A stretch of DNA of 8,306 nt from an uncultured Prevotella sp. (GCA_937922435.1 CAKZVT010000041.1:1-8306), one strand, 5' to 3'. Counted from the first letter of the stretch, positions 1 to 6,339 are shown. The notes: generated from the letters alone by a model not told the origin. Numbers and translations are program-made.

Positions 1-95
1 AGACTCTAACTTGAATCCCGTATTTTCCATTTACACAAAATATTTTATAGTGCCGCATTTATTTAATTATTCATTTTTCATTTTTAATTTCTCAT

Positions 96-1874
96 TCACT
101 TGATTACCTTGTCGGTAACGGTCTTGCCGTTGGTGAAAGTTATTTTGCGGATGCTTATGCCCTTTGCCGGTTCGTTGAGCTTCACGCCGCCGAGGGTGTA
201 ATACTCTATCCTTTCAACCTCTGATGCGCCGGCGTTTATATTCTCGATGCCTGTTGGCACGCAATCGGGATAATACTCCGTGTAGTTGCTTTCGCCGTCG
301 GCGTTCTGTTCCTTGACGATGTGCTGAACCAACGAATTGGCGTAAACCTCGATGTTGGTGTACCAGCCTTTCTCCTTGTCTACCGTCGTTTCGCTTGCGT
401 CCGTCGGGTCGTTCGGGTCAAGTCCGTTAGCCTTTTCCCATTCGTCCGGCATTCCGTCGCCGTCCGTATCGAAGTTGGCAGGATGCTCGCCTGTTGGGAA
501 ATTTGTTTCATTGTAATAGTCTATGGCGTCACTTGCTAAATCAAGTATGCCCTGTGTTCCTGATGTCGAGCCTTCACATTCAGCAGTGCCGGTACGTACC
601 TCTTCCATGTAGCGTGCGTCAATGGCATCGCGGTGAAGCGAAGCACCGCAGTGTTCCAAAATTTTCTCTAATGCAGTCTCTGCATCGTGTGTAGTAATAT
701 CGCCTTCGGGGGCAGGTTCATCCATATTTATCCTTATGTAGGATGCTCCGTCGTAAGTCTTGCGGGGCACGCTTTCGTCGTAGAAATGATTTTCGTCTTT
801 CGACCATCTTGCACCGTCAATAGATACAGTGCCCTTGTCTAATTTTACTCCATCATAGTCCCTATTCTTGGTGATTTCGCCTTTATTCGTCTCAGTTGTA
901 TTGCCATTGATGTAGTAACGGCTTGTCATGTCATACATATTGGGATGGCCTTTAGAGTTCCCTTCTGTAGCGACACTTATTTGTGTAACTCTGTTTGCCT
1001 TATCGTCTGGAGTTATAGGGCCACCTTTATAATAGTTGTTGATGATGTTTATTTGACCTCCGCCTGGTCCTCCATAACATCCGTTGGTATCACCCCAATT
1101 GTACATCACGCAGTTGCGGAAGTCGACGTTTTCTGCTTGTACGCAGTTTTCCCACTGGTATTCGTCATACAGCAGGTTGTCTTTGAAGTCAATGTTGGTG
1201 TTTTCATAACGTGCGCCGTTGAAGCGTGGAACGCGGTTGAGCACGTGTGCAATCAAATTGTGGTGGAAACTTGCAAGCTTGCCTCCCCATATTCCGCCAT
1301 AGCTGTGGTCTCCCTTTGAGTGTCCCGTGTCAAGTCCTTCCGCAGCAGTGCACCATTGCATTGTAAAGTTGTTGTTGTCATAATTTGAAGCAACCTCGTC
1401 GATACTCCAGCTAAATGAGCAATGGTCGATAATTACACCTGTCCTTCCACGGGTAAAAATCGCGTCAGCTCCGTCATTGGGGTTCTTTTCTTCTCCACGG
1501 CGTACACGTATAAAGCGGATGATGTTATTGTTGCCTGGTCTAATGGTACTGTATCTTAGTGTTATGCCAGGGGCAGGTGCGGTTTGTCCTGCTATTGTGG
1601 TGTTGTCTCCTATTTTGAAATCTTCTCCATCCAAGGCTATAACCCCTCCCACATTGAACACAACTATTTTCGGGTCGTTGCCTTTTACGGCTTCCCTTAA
1701 TGACCCTTCGCCGCTGTCGTTGAGGTTGGTTACCACCCTTACTTCTCCTCCGCGGCCGCCTGTAACGTATCGGCCGTGGCCTTCAGCGCCGGGGAAAGCC
1801 GGAGCATCGGTTTGTGAGAAAGCGGCAGGCGAGCTTAAGGCCGCCGCTATAAAGAGTAAAACTTGTTTTTTCAT
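96..1874 (-). CDS. Secreted pectate lyase, polysaccharide lyase family 1 type
   Basis: Predicted to cut polygalacturonate by calcium-dependent beta-elimination, giving 4,5-unsaturated oligogalacturonides outside the cytoplasm. The 592-residue product starts with a signal peptide (KK, a hydrophobic run to about residue 18, likely cleavage after AFS at 20). The beta-helix domain covers about 26-430. It opens with FPGAEGHGRYVTGGRGG (27-43) and carries the family's IDH motif (149-151, followed by CSFSWSIDE) and an HHN...RVPRF segment (204-218) where the catalytic arginine of PL1 enzymes is expected. Residues 469-480 (DTDGDGMPDEWE) form a calcium-binding, thrombospondin-3-like loop common in Bacteroidota lyases. 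The tail (558-592: YYTLGG, then GISIRK and TNGKTVTDKVIK) resembles a type IX secretion sorting domain. The start is the only one giving a signal peptide. It lies 97 bases after the GH28-GH105 gene and has no clear promoter of its own, so co-transcription is likely. No hairpin terminator is seen in 1-95. Family assignment is firm; exact substrate is inferred. Confidence 0.88.
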   Translation of the reverse strand: MKKQVLLFIAAALSSPAAFSQTDAPAFPGAEGHGRYVTGGRGGEVRVVTNLNDSGEGSLREAVKGNDPKIVVFNVGGVIALDGEDFKIGDNTTIAGQTAPAPGITLRYSTIRPGNNNIIRFIRVRRGEEKNPNDGADAIFTRGRTGVIIDHCSFSWSIDEVASNYDNNNFTMQWCTAAEGLDTGHSKGDHSYGGIWGGKLASFHHNLIAHVLNRVPRFNGARYENTNIDFKDNLLYDEYQWENCVQAENVDFRNCVMYNWGDTNGCYGGPGGGQINIINNYYKGGPITPDDKANRVTQISVATEGNSKGHPNMYDMTSRYYINGNTTETNKGEITKNRDYDGVKLDKGTVSIDGARWSKDENHFYDESVPRKTYDGASYIRINMDEPAPEGDITTHDAETALEKILEHCGASLHRDAIDARYMEEVRTGTAECEGSTSGTQGILDLASDAIDYYNETNFPTGEHPANFDTDGDGMPDEWEKANGLDPNDPTDASETTVDKEKGWYTNIEVYANSLVQHIVKEQNADGESNYTEYYPDCVPTGIENINAGASEVERIEYYTLGGVKLNEPAKGISIRKITFTNGKTVTDKVIK

Positions 1875-1909
1875 GAGTTTGTTGTTTTAGTATGATTATT
1901 GTTGAAATA

Positions 1910-1965
1910 GCGGACAGGCGAGGGTAGGGGAGGCTGTTGCAAGTCCCTGCCTTGCGCTTGTCCGC
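1910..1965 (-). other. Intergenic hairpin between the two pectinase genes
   Basis: Bases 1910-1920 and 1955-1965 form an 11-bp stem with one G-T wobble. Further pairing inside it (GGGA with TCCC, GG with CC) makes a longer interrupted hairpin. It starts about 10 bases after the stop codon of the upstream GH28-GH105 gene and ends about 35 bases before the lyase start. On the transcribed (minus) strand only a weak TATTT follows, so it is a poor intrinsic terminator. It could partly terminate, or protect the upstream part of a shared mRNA. The T-rich side is on the plus strand, where no gene is known to end. Confidence 0.5.
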
Positions 1966-1974
1966 TTGTTGTTT

Positions 1975-4554
1975 TTATTTGTTCAGGCTGGCAACGTCGT
2001 AGCCAAGCTTTTCCATTTCGAGCGAAGCCCAGATGAACGGGGCGATGCCTTTGCCGTCGTTGTCGCGGATGGGTTCGCTTATGTAGTACTCGAACGAACC
2101 GTCACGGCGGCGGCTCTTGGGATTGTCTGGCCCGAGCCCCGACACCTCGCAGCAGCGAGTGAGAGATATTGTCTTGTCCGGGTTTACCTTGACAAACTCT
2201 TTCAGGATGCCCATGTAGCCCTTGATGCCGGCTTTCTTCATGCTGTCAGAGAAGTAGCCGAGGCGCGAACCTTTGAGCAATACGTAGGTGAACATCGACG
2301 AGGCGGTGGCTTCAAGATAGTTGCGTGGGTCGTCAACGTCGAGCACGTCGCGCCATACGCCGGTCTGCTTGTCCTGCTTTTTTACCGTAGCTTTCATTAC
2401 GTTGTTGAGCATGTCGATAAGTTCGGCGCGGTGCTCGTAGTCCTGCGGCACGGCGTCAAGCACTTCGAGGATAGCCATTGCGAACCATCCTTGCGCCCTT
2501 GCCCATGTGTGCCGGGACAGTCCTGTTTCCTTGTTTGCCCAGAACATGCTGTTGGTCTCGTCCCAGGCGTGCTTCCACAGGCTGGTCTTCTCGTCGTAAG
2601 TGCGGTTGTAAGTCTTGCTTATTTGCTCGAAAGCGTCGTCGTAATACTTCTTGGCTTTCTTCTCGCCTTTCAGTATTGGGGCGGCCATCGTGTAGAACGG
2701 ATGCCCCATATACACGCCGTCGAGCCATACCTGGTGGGCGTAGATAGCCTTGTGCCACCACACTCCGTCCTTCGTGCGCGGCTGCTTTTCAAGCTGCTTG
2801 AATATTGTCTTGAGTGCCTTGTCCGACTTCTTTTCGGGGAACAGCTGGTTCATGCGCAGTATGAAACGTCCCGGACGGGTGTTGTCAAGGTTGAAGTCTT
2901 CGTATTTGTACCCTGTGATGTCTCCGTTTTCGGCAATCATCCTGGCAGGATATGCCTTCAGATAGCTGATTATGCTGTCGCCGCCATACGCCAAGTAAGT
3001 GTCGAGCATGGACTCAAGTTCAATGCCGCTGGCGTAGTTCCAGCGCGGCTTCTTGGCGAAGTCGAGCATGTATGGCAGGGGTACTCGCTTCATTTCGGAG
3101 TACGTCATCCACTCGCTGTAATGCTTGTAGGGGTATTTGGAGAGGACGGTTGAGCCGTTGATTACGAGGTTGTCATAGTTTACTCCTTCGGTCTTGCCCT
3201 TGATGTAGACGGGCTTCGAGTATACGCCGTCAAAGCGGCAGTCCTTCAGGTTGATGTTGCTTACGTTGGTGCGGTCGTCGAACGCCACAATCATTACGCC
3301 GTATTTGCTCTTCTTGCAGGTTACGTTCTCCATGTAGACGTTGCGCACCGTGGGGTAAAATCCTCGCTTGGCTACCTCCTTCGGCTCGTAGTCGAGGTTG
3401 ATTTTCAGCACCGCTTCAGCGCACTGGCCCACCTCAACGTTGCGCATGTAGATGTCCTCGATAACGCCGCCGCGTGCCGAGTTGGTCTTGATGCGCAATA
3501 TGCGGTCAAGGTTGGGGCTGTCCATCTTGCAGTTCTCCACGAACACGTTGTTGCAGCCTCCCGATATTTCAGAGCCGATTACCACGCCTCCGTGGCCGTC
3601 CTTCATCATGCAGTTGCGCACAATGATGTTCTTGCTTGGCAGCCCTGTGTAGCGTCCCTTGCCGCCTTCGCGTCCGTCCTCGTTGCGTCCGCTCTTTATG
3701 GCGATGCAGTCGTCGCCGGTGTCAAAGACGCAGTTCTCGATGAGAACGTTCTCGCACGACTCGGGGTCGCAGCCGTCGCCGTTAGGCCCGTCGTTGTGTA
3801 CGGTGACGTTCCTTACGGTTATGTTCTTGCTAAGCAACGGGTGCATCACCCAGAACGGCGAGCGAACCATCGTCACGCCCTCTATGAGTATGCCGTCGCA
3901 TTGGTTGAGGTTTACCATCTGCGGACGCAGACCCTTGCCCATGCCGAACACTCGCTGTTCCAGCGGCACGCCGTCTTCGGCCATCTTCAGCAGGTCGGCG
4001 CGTCCGCCGGGGTTCTGCTGTTTCTCGGGAAGTGGCACGTCCTTGCTTTTCGGAGTCTTGCCGCTCATCAGCCACCATGTGTCGTCCGAGGCGTTGCCGT
4101 CGATTGTTCCTTGGCCTGTTATGGCTATGTCGGTTTCCTTATAGGCGTAAATCAGGGGCGAGTAGTTCATGCAGTCAAGCCCTTCCCAGCGTGTTTCCAC
4201 GAGCGGATAGAGGCTGCGGTCGAAGGCGAAGAGCAGTGTCGCACCCTTTTCTATCACAAGGTTTACGTGGCTCTTGAGCCTTATCGCGCCGGTGTTCCAT
4301 GTGCCTTCGGGCACAACCACGCGGCCGCCTCCGGCCTTCGAGCAGGCTTCGATGGCTTTGTTTATGGCCTTTTGGTTCTGCGCCGGCGTAGCTTTGAGCG
4401 ACGCTCCGTATTTCGTTATGTCGAAAGTACGGTCGGCGAATTGTGGCATCCTGATGCTTTTTTCGATTTGTTTGTACTTAGCTTCGTCCCATGTTGACGC
4501 GCATACCGCCAATGGGAACAACAGGCACAGCAGTAATGTCTGTAATTGTTTCAT
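1975..4554 (-). CDS. Exported two-domain pectinase: GH28 polygalacturonase-like plus GH105 unsaturated glycuronyl hydrolase-like
   Basis: An 859-residue enzyme with two catalytic domains. After a signal peptide (about 1-20; LAVC at 15-18 is a poor lipobox), a GH28 right-handed beta-helix spans about 40-470. It shows all the family's active-site blocks: NGDGCD (258-263), GDDCIAIKSG (280-289), GHGG (320-323) and RIK (354-356), so hydrolysis of galacturonosyl bonds is expected. From about 500 to 855 follows a GH105-type (alpha/alpha)6 barrel: WLDGVYMGHPFY (610-621) holds the likely general acid/base Asp612, then RHTWARAQGWFAMA (681-694) and a CCEVSGLG segment (801-808). GH105 enzymes remove the 4,5-unsaturated uronic acid left by lyases. 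Each domain has roughly the length of a stand-alone enzyme, so neither looks truncated. With the PL1 gene downstream it suits stepwise homogalacturonan or rhamnogalacturonan breakdown. It lacks a visible C-terminal sorting tail, so it is probably periplasmic or lipid-anchored. Domains are firm; linkage specificity is open. Confidence 0.9.
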   Translation of the reverse strand: MKQLQTLLLCLLFPLAVCASTWDEAKYKQIEKSIRMPQFADRTFDITKYGASLKATPAQNQKAINKAIEACSKAGGGRVVVPEGTWNTGAIRLKSHVNLVIEKGATLLFAFDRSLYPLVETRWEGLDCMNYSPLIYAYKETDIAITGQGTIDGNASDDTWWLMSGKTPKSKDVPLPEKQQNPGGRADLLKMAEDGVPLEQRVFGMGKGLRPQMVNLNQCDGILIEGVTMVRSPFWVMHPLLSKNITVRNVTVHNDGPNGDGCDPESCENVLIENCVFDTGDDCIAIKSGRNEDGREGGKGRYTGLPSKNIIVRNCMMKDGHGGVVIGSEISGGCNNVFVENCKMDSPNLDRILRIKTNSARGGVIEDIYMRNVEVGQCAEAVLKINLDYEPKEVAKRGFYPTVRNVYMENVTCKKSKYGVMIVAFDDRTNVSNINLKDCRFDGVYSKPVYIKGKTEGVNYDNLVINGSTVLSKYPYKHYSEWMTYSEMKRVPLPYMLDFAKKPRWNYASGIELESMLDTYLAYGGDSIISYLKAYPARMIAENGDITGYKYEDFNLDNTRPGRFILRMNQLFPEKKSDKALKTIFKQLEKQPRTKDGVWWHKAIYAHQVWLDGVYMGHPFYTMAAPILKGEKKAKKYYDDAFEQISKTYNRTYDEKTSLWKHAWDETNSMFWANKETGLSRHTWARAQGWFAMAILEVLDAVPQDYEHRAELIDMLNNVMKATVKKQDKQTGVWRDVLDVDDPRNYLEATASSMFTYVLLKGSRLGYFSDSMKKAGIKGYMGILKEFVKVNPDKTISLTRCCEVSGLGPDNPKSRRRDGSFEYYISEPIRDNDGKGIAPFIWASLEMEKLGYDVASLNK

Positions 4555-4622
4555 AGGTTTAAGTTTGCAAAAAGTATTTGTCTTGTATTAATAGATTGTC
4601 TTGAATGCAGCTTATCTGTCCG

Positions 4623-4630
4623 CAAAGGTA
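4623..4630 (-). promoter_or_regulatory. Bacteroidota -7 element for the pectinase gene pair
   Basis: On the minus strand this reads TACCTTTG, a perfect match to the Bacteroidota TAnnTTTG box. It would start transcription near 4616 and leave a leader of about 60 bases before the ATG at 4554. The nearest upstream TTG (4646-4648) is only 15 bases away instead of the usual 19-21, so the -33 part is weak. That might mean an activator is needed. The segment 4651-4684 upstream is very A/T-rich. Confidence 0.5.
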
Positions 4631-4684
4631 CAAAAAGTTTCGTTACAAGGCGAGTTTTTTTTGTTATTTTTACATTATTATAAT

Positions 4685-4735
4685 ATAGGTGGAGCTGGCA
4701 CAAGCGAGTTTGTAGCTTGTGCCAGCTCCACCTAT
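4685..4735 (-). terminator. Perfect 21-bp hairpin after the hemerythrin-LuxR gene
   Basis: Bases 4685-4705 and 4715-4735 are exact reverse complements around a 9-base loop (GAGTTTGTA). The hairpin begins 19 bases after the stop codon of the minus-strand regulator and lies upstream of the next promoter, as a transcription barrier would. No clean T-run follows on either strand, only A/T-rich sequence, so termination is inferred from position and stem strength. The perfect match also fits a dispersed palindromic repeat that has been taken up as a terminator. Confidence 0.55.
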
Positions 4736-4754
4736 TTATATATGTACACGCCGT

Positions 4755-5711
4755 TCAGAGTTTTACCGCCGATATGTCTACGAGGTTGTTTACAATGGCG
4801 TATATTGTCAGTCCGGCCGGGCTGTGTATTTGCAGTTTGCGTGCAATGTTGCGGCGGTGTGTTATTACGGTGTTGATTGATATGCACAGGTGGTCGGCTA
4901 TCTCCTTGTTCGTCATGCCCTGCACGAGGCTTACTATGACGTCTTTCTCCCTGTCGCTTAGCGCTTCGCTGCCGTCTTGGTTTTGGTTTATCATTTTTGA
5001 AATTTTCACGCTCACGTCGTTCTGTTTGTACTTCTGCTCCAGTTTCCTTATGGCCGGTATGAAGATGCTTTCCTCCACGAGCGAGTGGTTTTCGAGCCAT
5101 TCCTCGTTGTTGTACAGCTTGTAGAGCGTGGCAGTGAGCTGGTTGTTGTGCTGTATGTCGCTCGGCAGGTACTTTATTATGATGTTTTTCAGCTCACGCA
5201 GTTTCTGGTCTGTCTGTCCGTGTTTCTTCGAGAAGGTCTCCATGTCGTAGTCGTCGCTCACCTTTCCGGCCAGCAGGTTGTCAACGTAAGGGAACACGGT
5301 CTTCTCCTCGTACTGCATGTGCTTCCTTATTTCGTGCGCGTACTCGTCGTACAGCTTCATTATGAGGCGCGCCAGGTTGTCGTTCTCGTCGAGTGCGGCG
5401 GCCAGCTCCTTGCGTATTGTAGGCAGCTGGAAGTTGAGATAATACTCGTGCGACGCCTTCAGATAGTGCAGCAGCGTCGGTATGGAGAAGCGTCCGCCGT
5501 CGTCAATGTCGCGGTGTCCGTTGATTGAGAAGTTAACCACGGCCAGAAACGTGTACGTGTCTACGCCCTGGTCTTCACACACTTCGCTCACGGTCTTGTC
5601 GCCGAAGCCGAGGTTGATGCCGAACCTGCCGAGGCTTTGCAGTATGTTGTAGTTGTCGGCGATAAGCGATATCATCTTGTCGTCAGCCTCGTACATCTTG
5701 TTGTTCTTCAT
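4755..5711 (-). CDS. Hemerythrin-like sensor fused to a LuxR-type DNA-binding domain
   Basis: A 318-residue cytoplasmic protein, with no signal peptide or membrane segment, that looks like a one-component regulator. Residues 12-65 (LIADNYNILQSLGRFGINLGFGDKT, then VDTYTFLAVVNF) resemble the short N-terminal domain of ScdA/RIC/YtfE iron-centre repair proteins, but without their usual CC pair. Residues 80-228 form a hemerythrin-like helical bundle with candidate di-iron ligands His88, His131, Glu135, His164, His209 and Glu213. Residues 250-300 are a LuxR-type helix-turn-helix: LSDREKDVIVSLVQGMTNKEIADHL, then ISINTVITHRRNIARKL as the recognition part. The likely role is to sense nitric oxide, oxygen or iron-cluster damage and switch genes accordingly; ligand and targets are inferred. 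It lies alone between a promoter candidate and a strong hairpin. The first ATG (5709-5711) is used because the conserved N-terminal domain begins soon after it. Confidence 0.82.
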   Translation of the reverse strand: MKNNKMYEADDKMISLIADNYNILQSLGRFGINLGFGDKTVSEVCEDQGVDTYTFLAVVNFSINGHRDIDDGGRFSIPTLLHYLKASHEYYLNFQLPTIRKELAAALDENDNLARLIMKLYDEYAHEIRKHMQYEEKTVFPYVDNLLAGKVSDDYDMETFSKKHGQTDQKLRELKNIIIKYLPSDIQHNNQLTATLYKLYNNEEWLENHSLVEESIFIPAIRKLEQKYKQNDVSVKISKMINQNQDGSEALSDREKDVIVSLVQGMTNKEIADHLCISINTVITHRRNIARKLQIHSPAGLTIYAIVNNLVDISAVKL

Positions 5712-5766
5712 TGTCCGCCTGTTTTTGTAGCCGATGCTTGCTGTTTGCTTGTTTTGCTTCCAGCTG

Positions 5767-5797
5767 CAAAGTAACGGTTTTTCCGTGAATTATGCAA
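5767..5797 (-). promoter_or_regulatory. Candidate promoter of the hemerythrin-LuxR gene
   Basis: On the minus strand TTG (5795-5797) is followed after 20 bases by TTACTTTG (5767-5774), which differs from the Bacteroidota TAnnTTTG box at one position. The leader would be about 50 bases. The spacer holds a short palindrome (ACGG-TTTTT-CCGT on the plus strand, 5774-5786) where a regulator, possibly the product itself, could bind; that is speculative. A second pair, ATAGGTA (5807-5813) and TACCTAT (5841-5847), lies just upstream. Confidence 0.4.
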
Positions 5798-5874
5798 TCA
5801 TAATATATAGGTATTTTGCGTTTACCTGTTTCTCCGCCAGTACCTATTTGTAGGGTTCTCGCTTTTCATGTTGA

Positions 5875-5909
5875 ATCCAATATGCGGTTCATCCGCAAAC
5901 CTTTTGGAT
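5875..5909. repeat. Small interrupted hairpin
   Basis: ATCCAA (5875-5880) pairs with TTGGAT (5904-5909), and inside it TGCGG (5883-5887) pairs with CCGCA (5893-5897) around TTCAT. The two stems are separated by an internal loop. It may be a worn copy of a palindromic element or chance structure in the leader region; no T-run follows on either side. Confidence 0.3.
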
Positions 5910-5948
5910 GATATACAAGTCCTGTTTACGAAAACATCCTACTGCAAT

Positions 5949-6078
5949 CCATGCGGTCGGTAATTGTCATGCCGCACTCCGATGCGGCATCCAGAAAACA
6001 CATAGGGTGCAAAACGGTGTAGGCTGCATATACTGGATTCCGCGTCGGAGCGCGGAATGACAGTTACCGACCGCATGG
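5949..6078. repeat. Inverted pair of 46-bp REP-like units
   Basis: Bases 5949-5994 and 6033-6078 are inverted copies matching at 41 of 46 positions, with a 38-base spacer. Each copy has its own internal 8-bp hairpin with a 6-base loop: 5969-5976 with 5983-5990 (ATGCCGCA/TGCGGCAT), and 6037-6044 with 6051-6058 (ATTCCGCG/CGCGGAAT). Four of the five differences fall inside these hairpins and change both partners together, so pairing is kept in each copy. That is typical of structured, dispersed REP-type elements. The outer part (CCATGCGGTCGGTAA...) also allows the whole block to fold into one long stem. Confidence 0.8.
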
Positions 6079-6090
6079 TTTAAGGTTGGG

Positions 6091-6133
6091 GTAATGTGTT
6101 TTGGCGGATTGCAAATCCGCCAAAACACATTAC
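6091..6133. repeat. Perfect 20-bp palindrome with a 3-base loop
   Basis: GTAATGTGTTTTGGCGGATT (6091-6110) and its exact reverse complement (6114-6133) flank GCA. A stem this long and perfect with such a small loop would form a cruciform or a very stable RNA hairpin. It begins 12 bases after the REP-like pair. No gene ends nearby, so a terminator role is unlikely; a dispersed palindrome or a small non-autonomous element is more likely. Confidence 0.75.
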
Positions 6134-6192
6134 TGCCAGCATGACTTGCAGCAGGGTTTCATACATCAATAGGCAAAGTAGTACGTGGCAAT

Positions 6193-6230
6193 CAAGCTCC
6201 CTCCCTTGGGGAGGGTTGGGGTGGGTATCA
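6193..6230 (+). repeat. G-rich intergenic repeat, copy 1, with G-quadruplex potential
   Basis: The core 6199-6226 has CCCTCCC, TTG, GGGAGGG (a 7-bp hairpin) running into GGGGAGGGTTGGGGTGGG (6208-6225), four G-runs with loops of one or two bases. Nearly the same sequence occurs twice more in the window, inverted at about 7331-7366 and direct at about 7404-7440. The conserved flanks AAGCTC and GGGT(A/G)TCA mark the unit's ends. It looks like a dispersed Bacteroidota intergenic repeat. Confidence 0.75.
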
Positions 6231-6237
6231 AATATGC

Positions 6238-6325
6238 CATCTTTTGCATTCCAAAAGGTCGTCTTTTGCACGCTAAAAGGTCGTCTTTTGCAGGCTAAAA
6301 CACGGCCTTTTGTAACGTGCTGGCT
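6238..6325 (+). repeat. 22-bp tandem repeat array, about four units
   Basis: Units start at 6238, 6260, 6282 and 6304. The first three share TCTTTTGCA near the start and (C/T)AAAA near the end; units 1 and 2 end in AAAAGGT. The fourth is degraded (GGCCTTTTGTAACGTGC...). Each complete unit has an internal CTTTT...AAAAG inverted repeat. Spacers and repeats are not distinguishable as in CRISPR, and the unit is too short and continuous for that. Possible roles are protein-binding sites or simply a spreading repeat family. Confidence 0.75.
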
Positions 6326-6339
6326 GTCAATAGGTTTTG
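6308..6339 (+). promoter_or_regulatory. Candidate promoter for the small gene and rpe
   Basis: TTTTG (6308-6312) is followed after 18 bases by TAGGTTTTG (6331-6339), close to TAnnTTTG with one extra T. It would give a leader of about 160 bases before the small gene. The TTTTG box lies in the last, worn unit of the tandem array. It is the best plus-strand promoter I can find before rpe, but it is not a clean match. Confidence 0.3.

Noticed and set aside
1..95. Possible promoter or terminator after the lyase gene
   Set aside because: The stretch is A/T-rich with a short CATTTTT duplication (72-85), but no stable hairpin and only an imperfect TATTTTG on the minus strand, so no call is supported.
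1966..3153. Long plus-strand open frame opposite the GH105 half
   Set aside because: It is a shadow of codon bias in the minus-strand enzyme. Its translation is rich in V, L, H and R with no recognisable motif, while the minus strand shows full catalytic motifs.
3592..4497. Plus-strand open frame of about 300 codons opposite the GH28 half
   Set aside because: Same reason: it is antisense to a well-supported enzyme and has no domain signature or promoter.
4606..4617. The 12-mer TGCAGCTTATCT is shared with 8219-8230, in leader or upstream regions of two minus-strand genes
   Set aside because: A few shared 12-mers are expected by chance in a window of this size, and the sites sit differently relative to the two promoters (after the -7 box in one, well upstream in the other).
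5949..6133. Insertion sequence or integrated element ends
   Set aside because: There is no transposase or integrase frame between or beside the inverted repeats, and no target-site duplication can be recognised.
6238..6325. CRISPR array
   Set aside because: The 22-bp units abut without distinct spacers, number about four and have no cas genes nearby.
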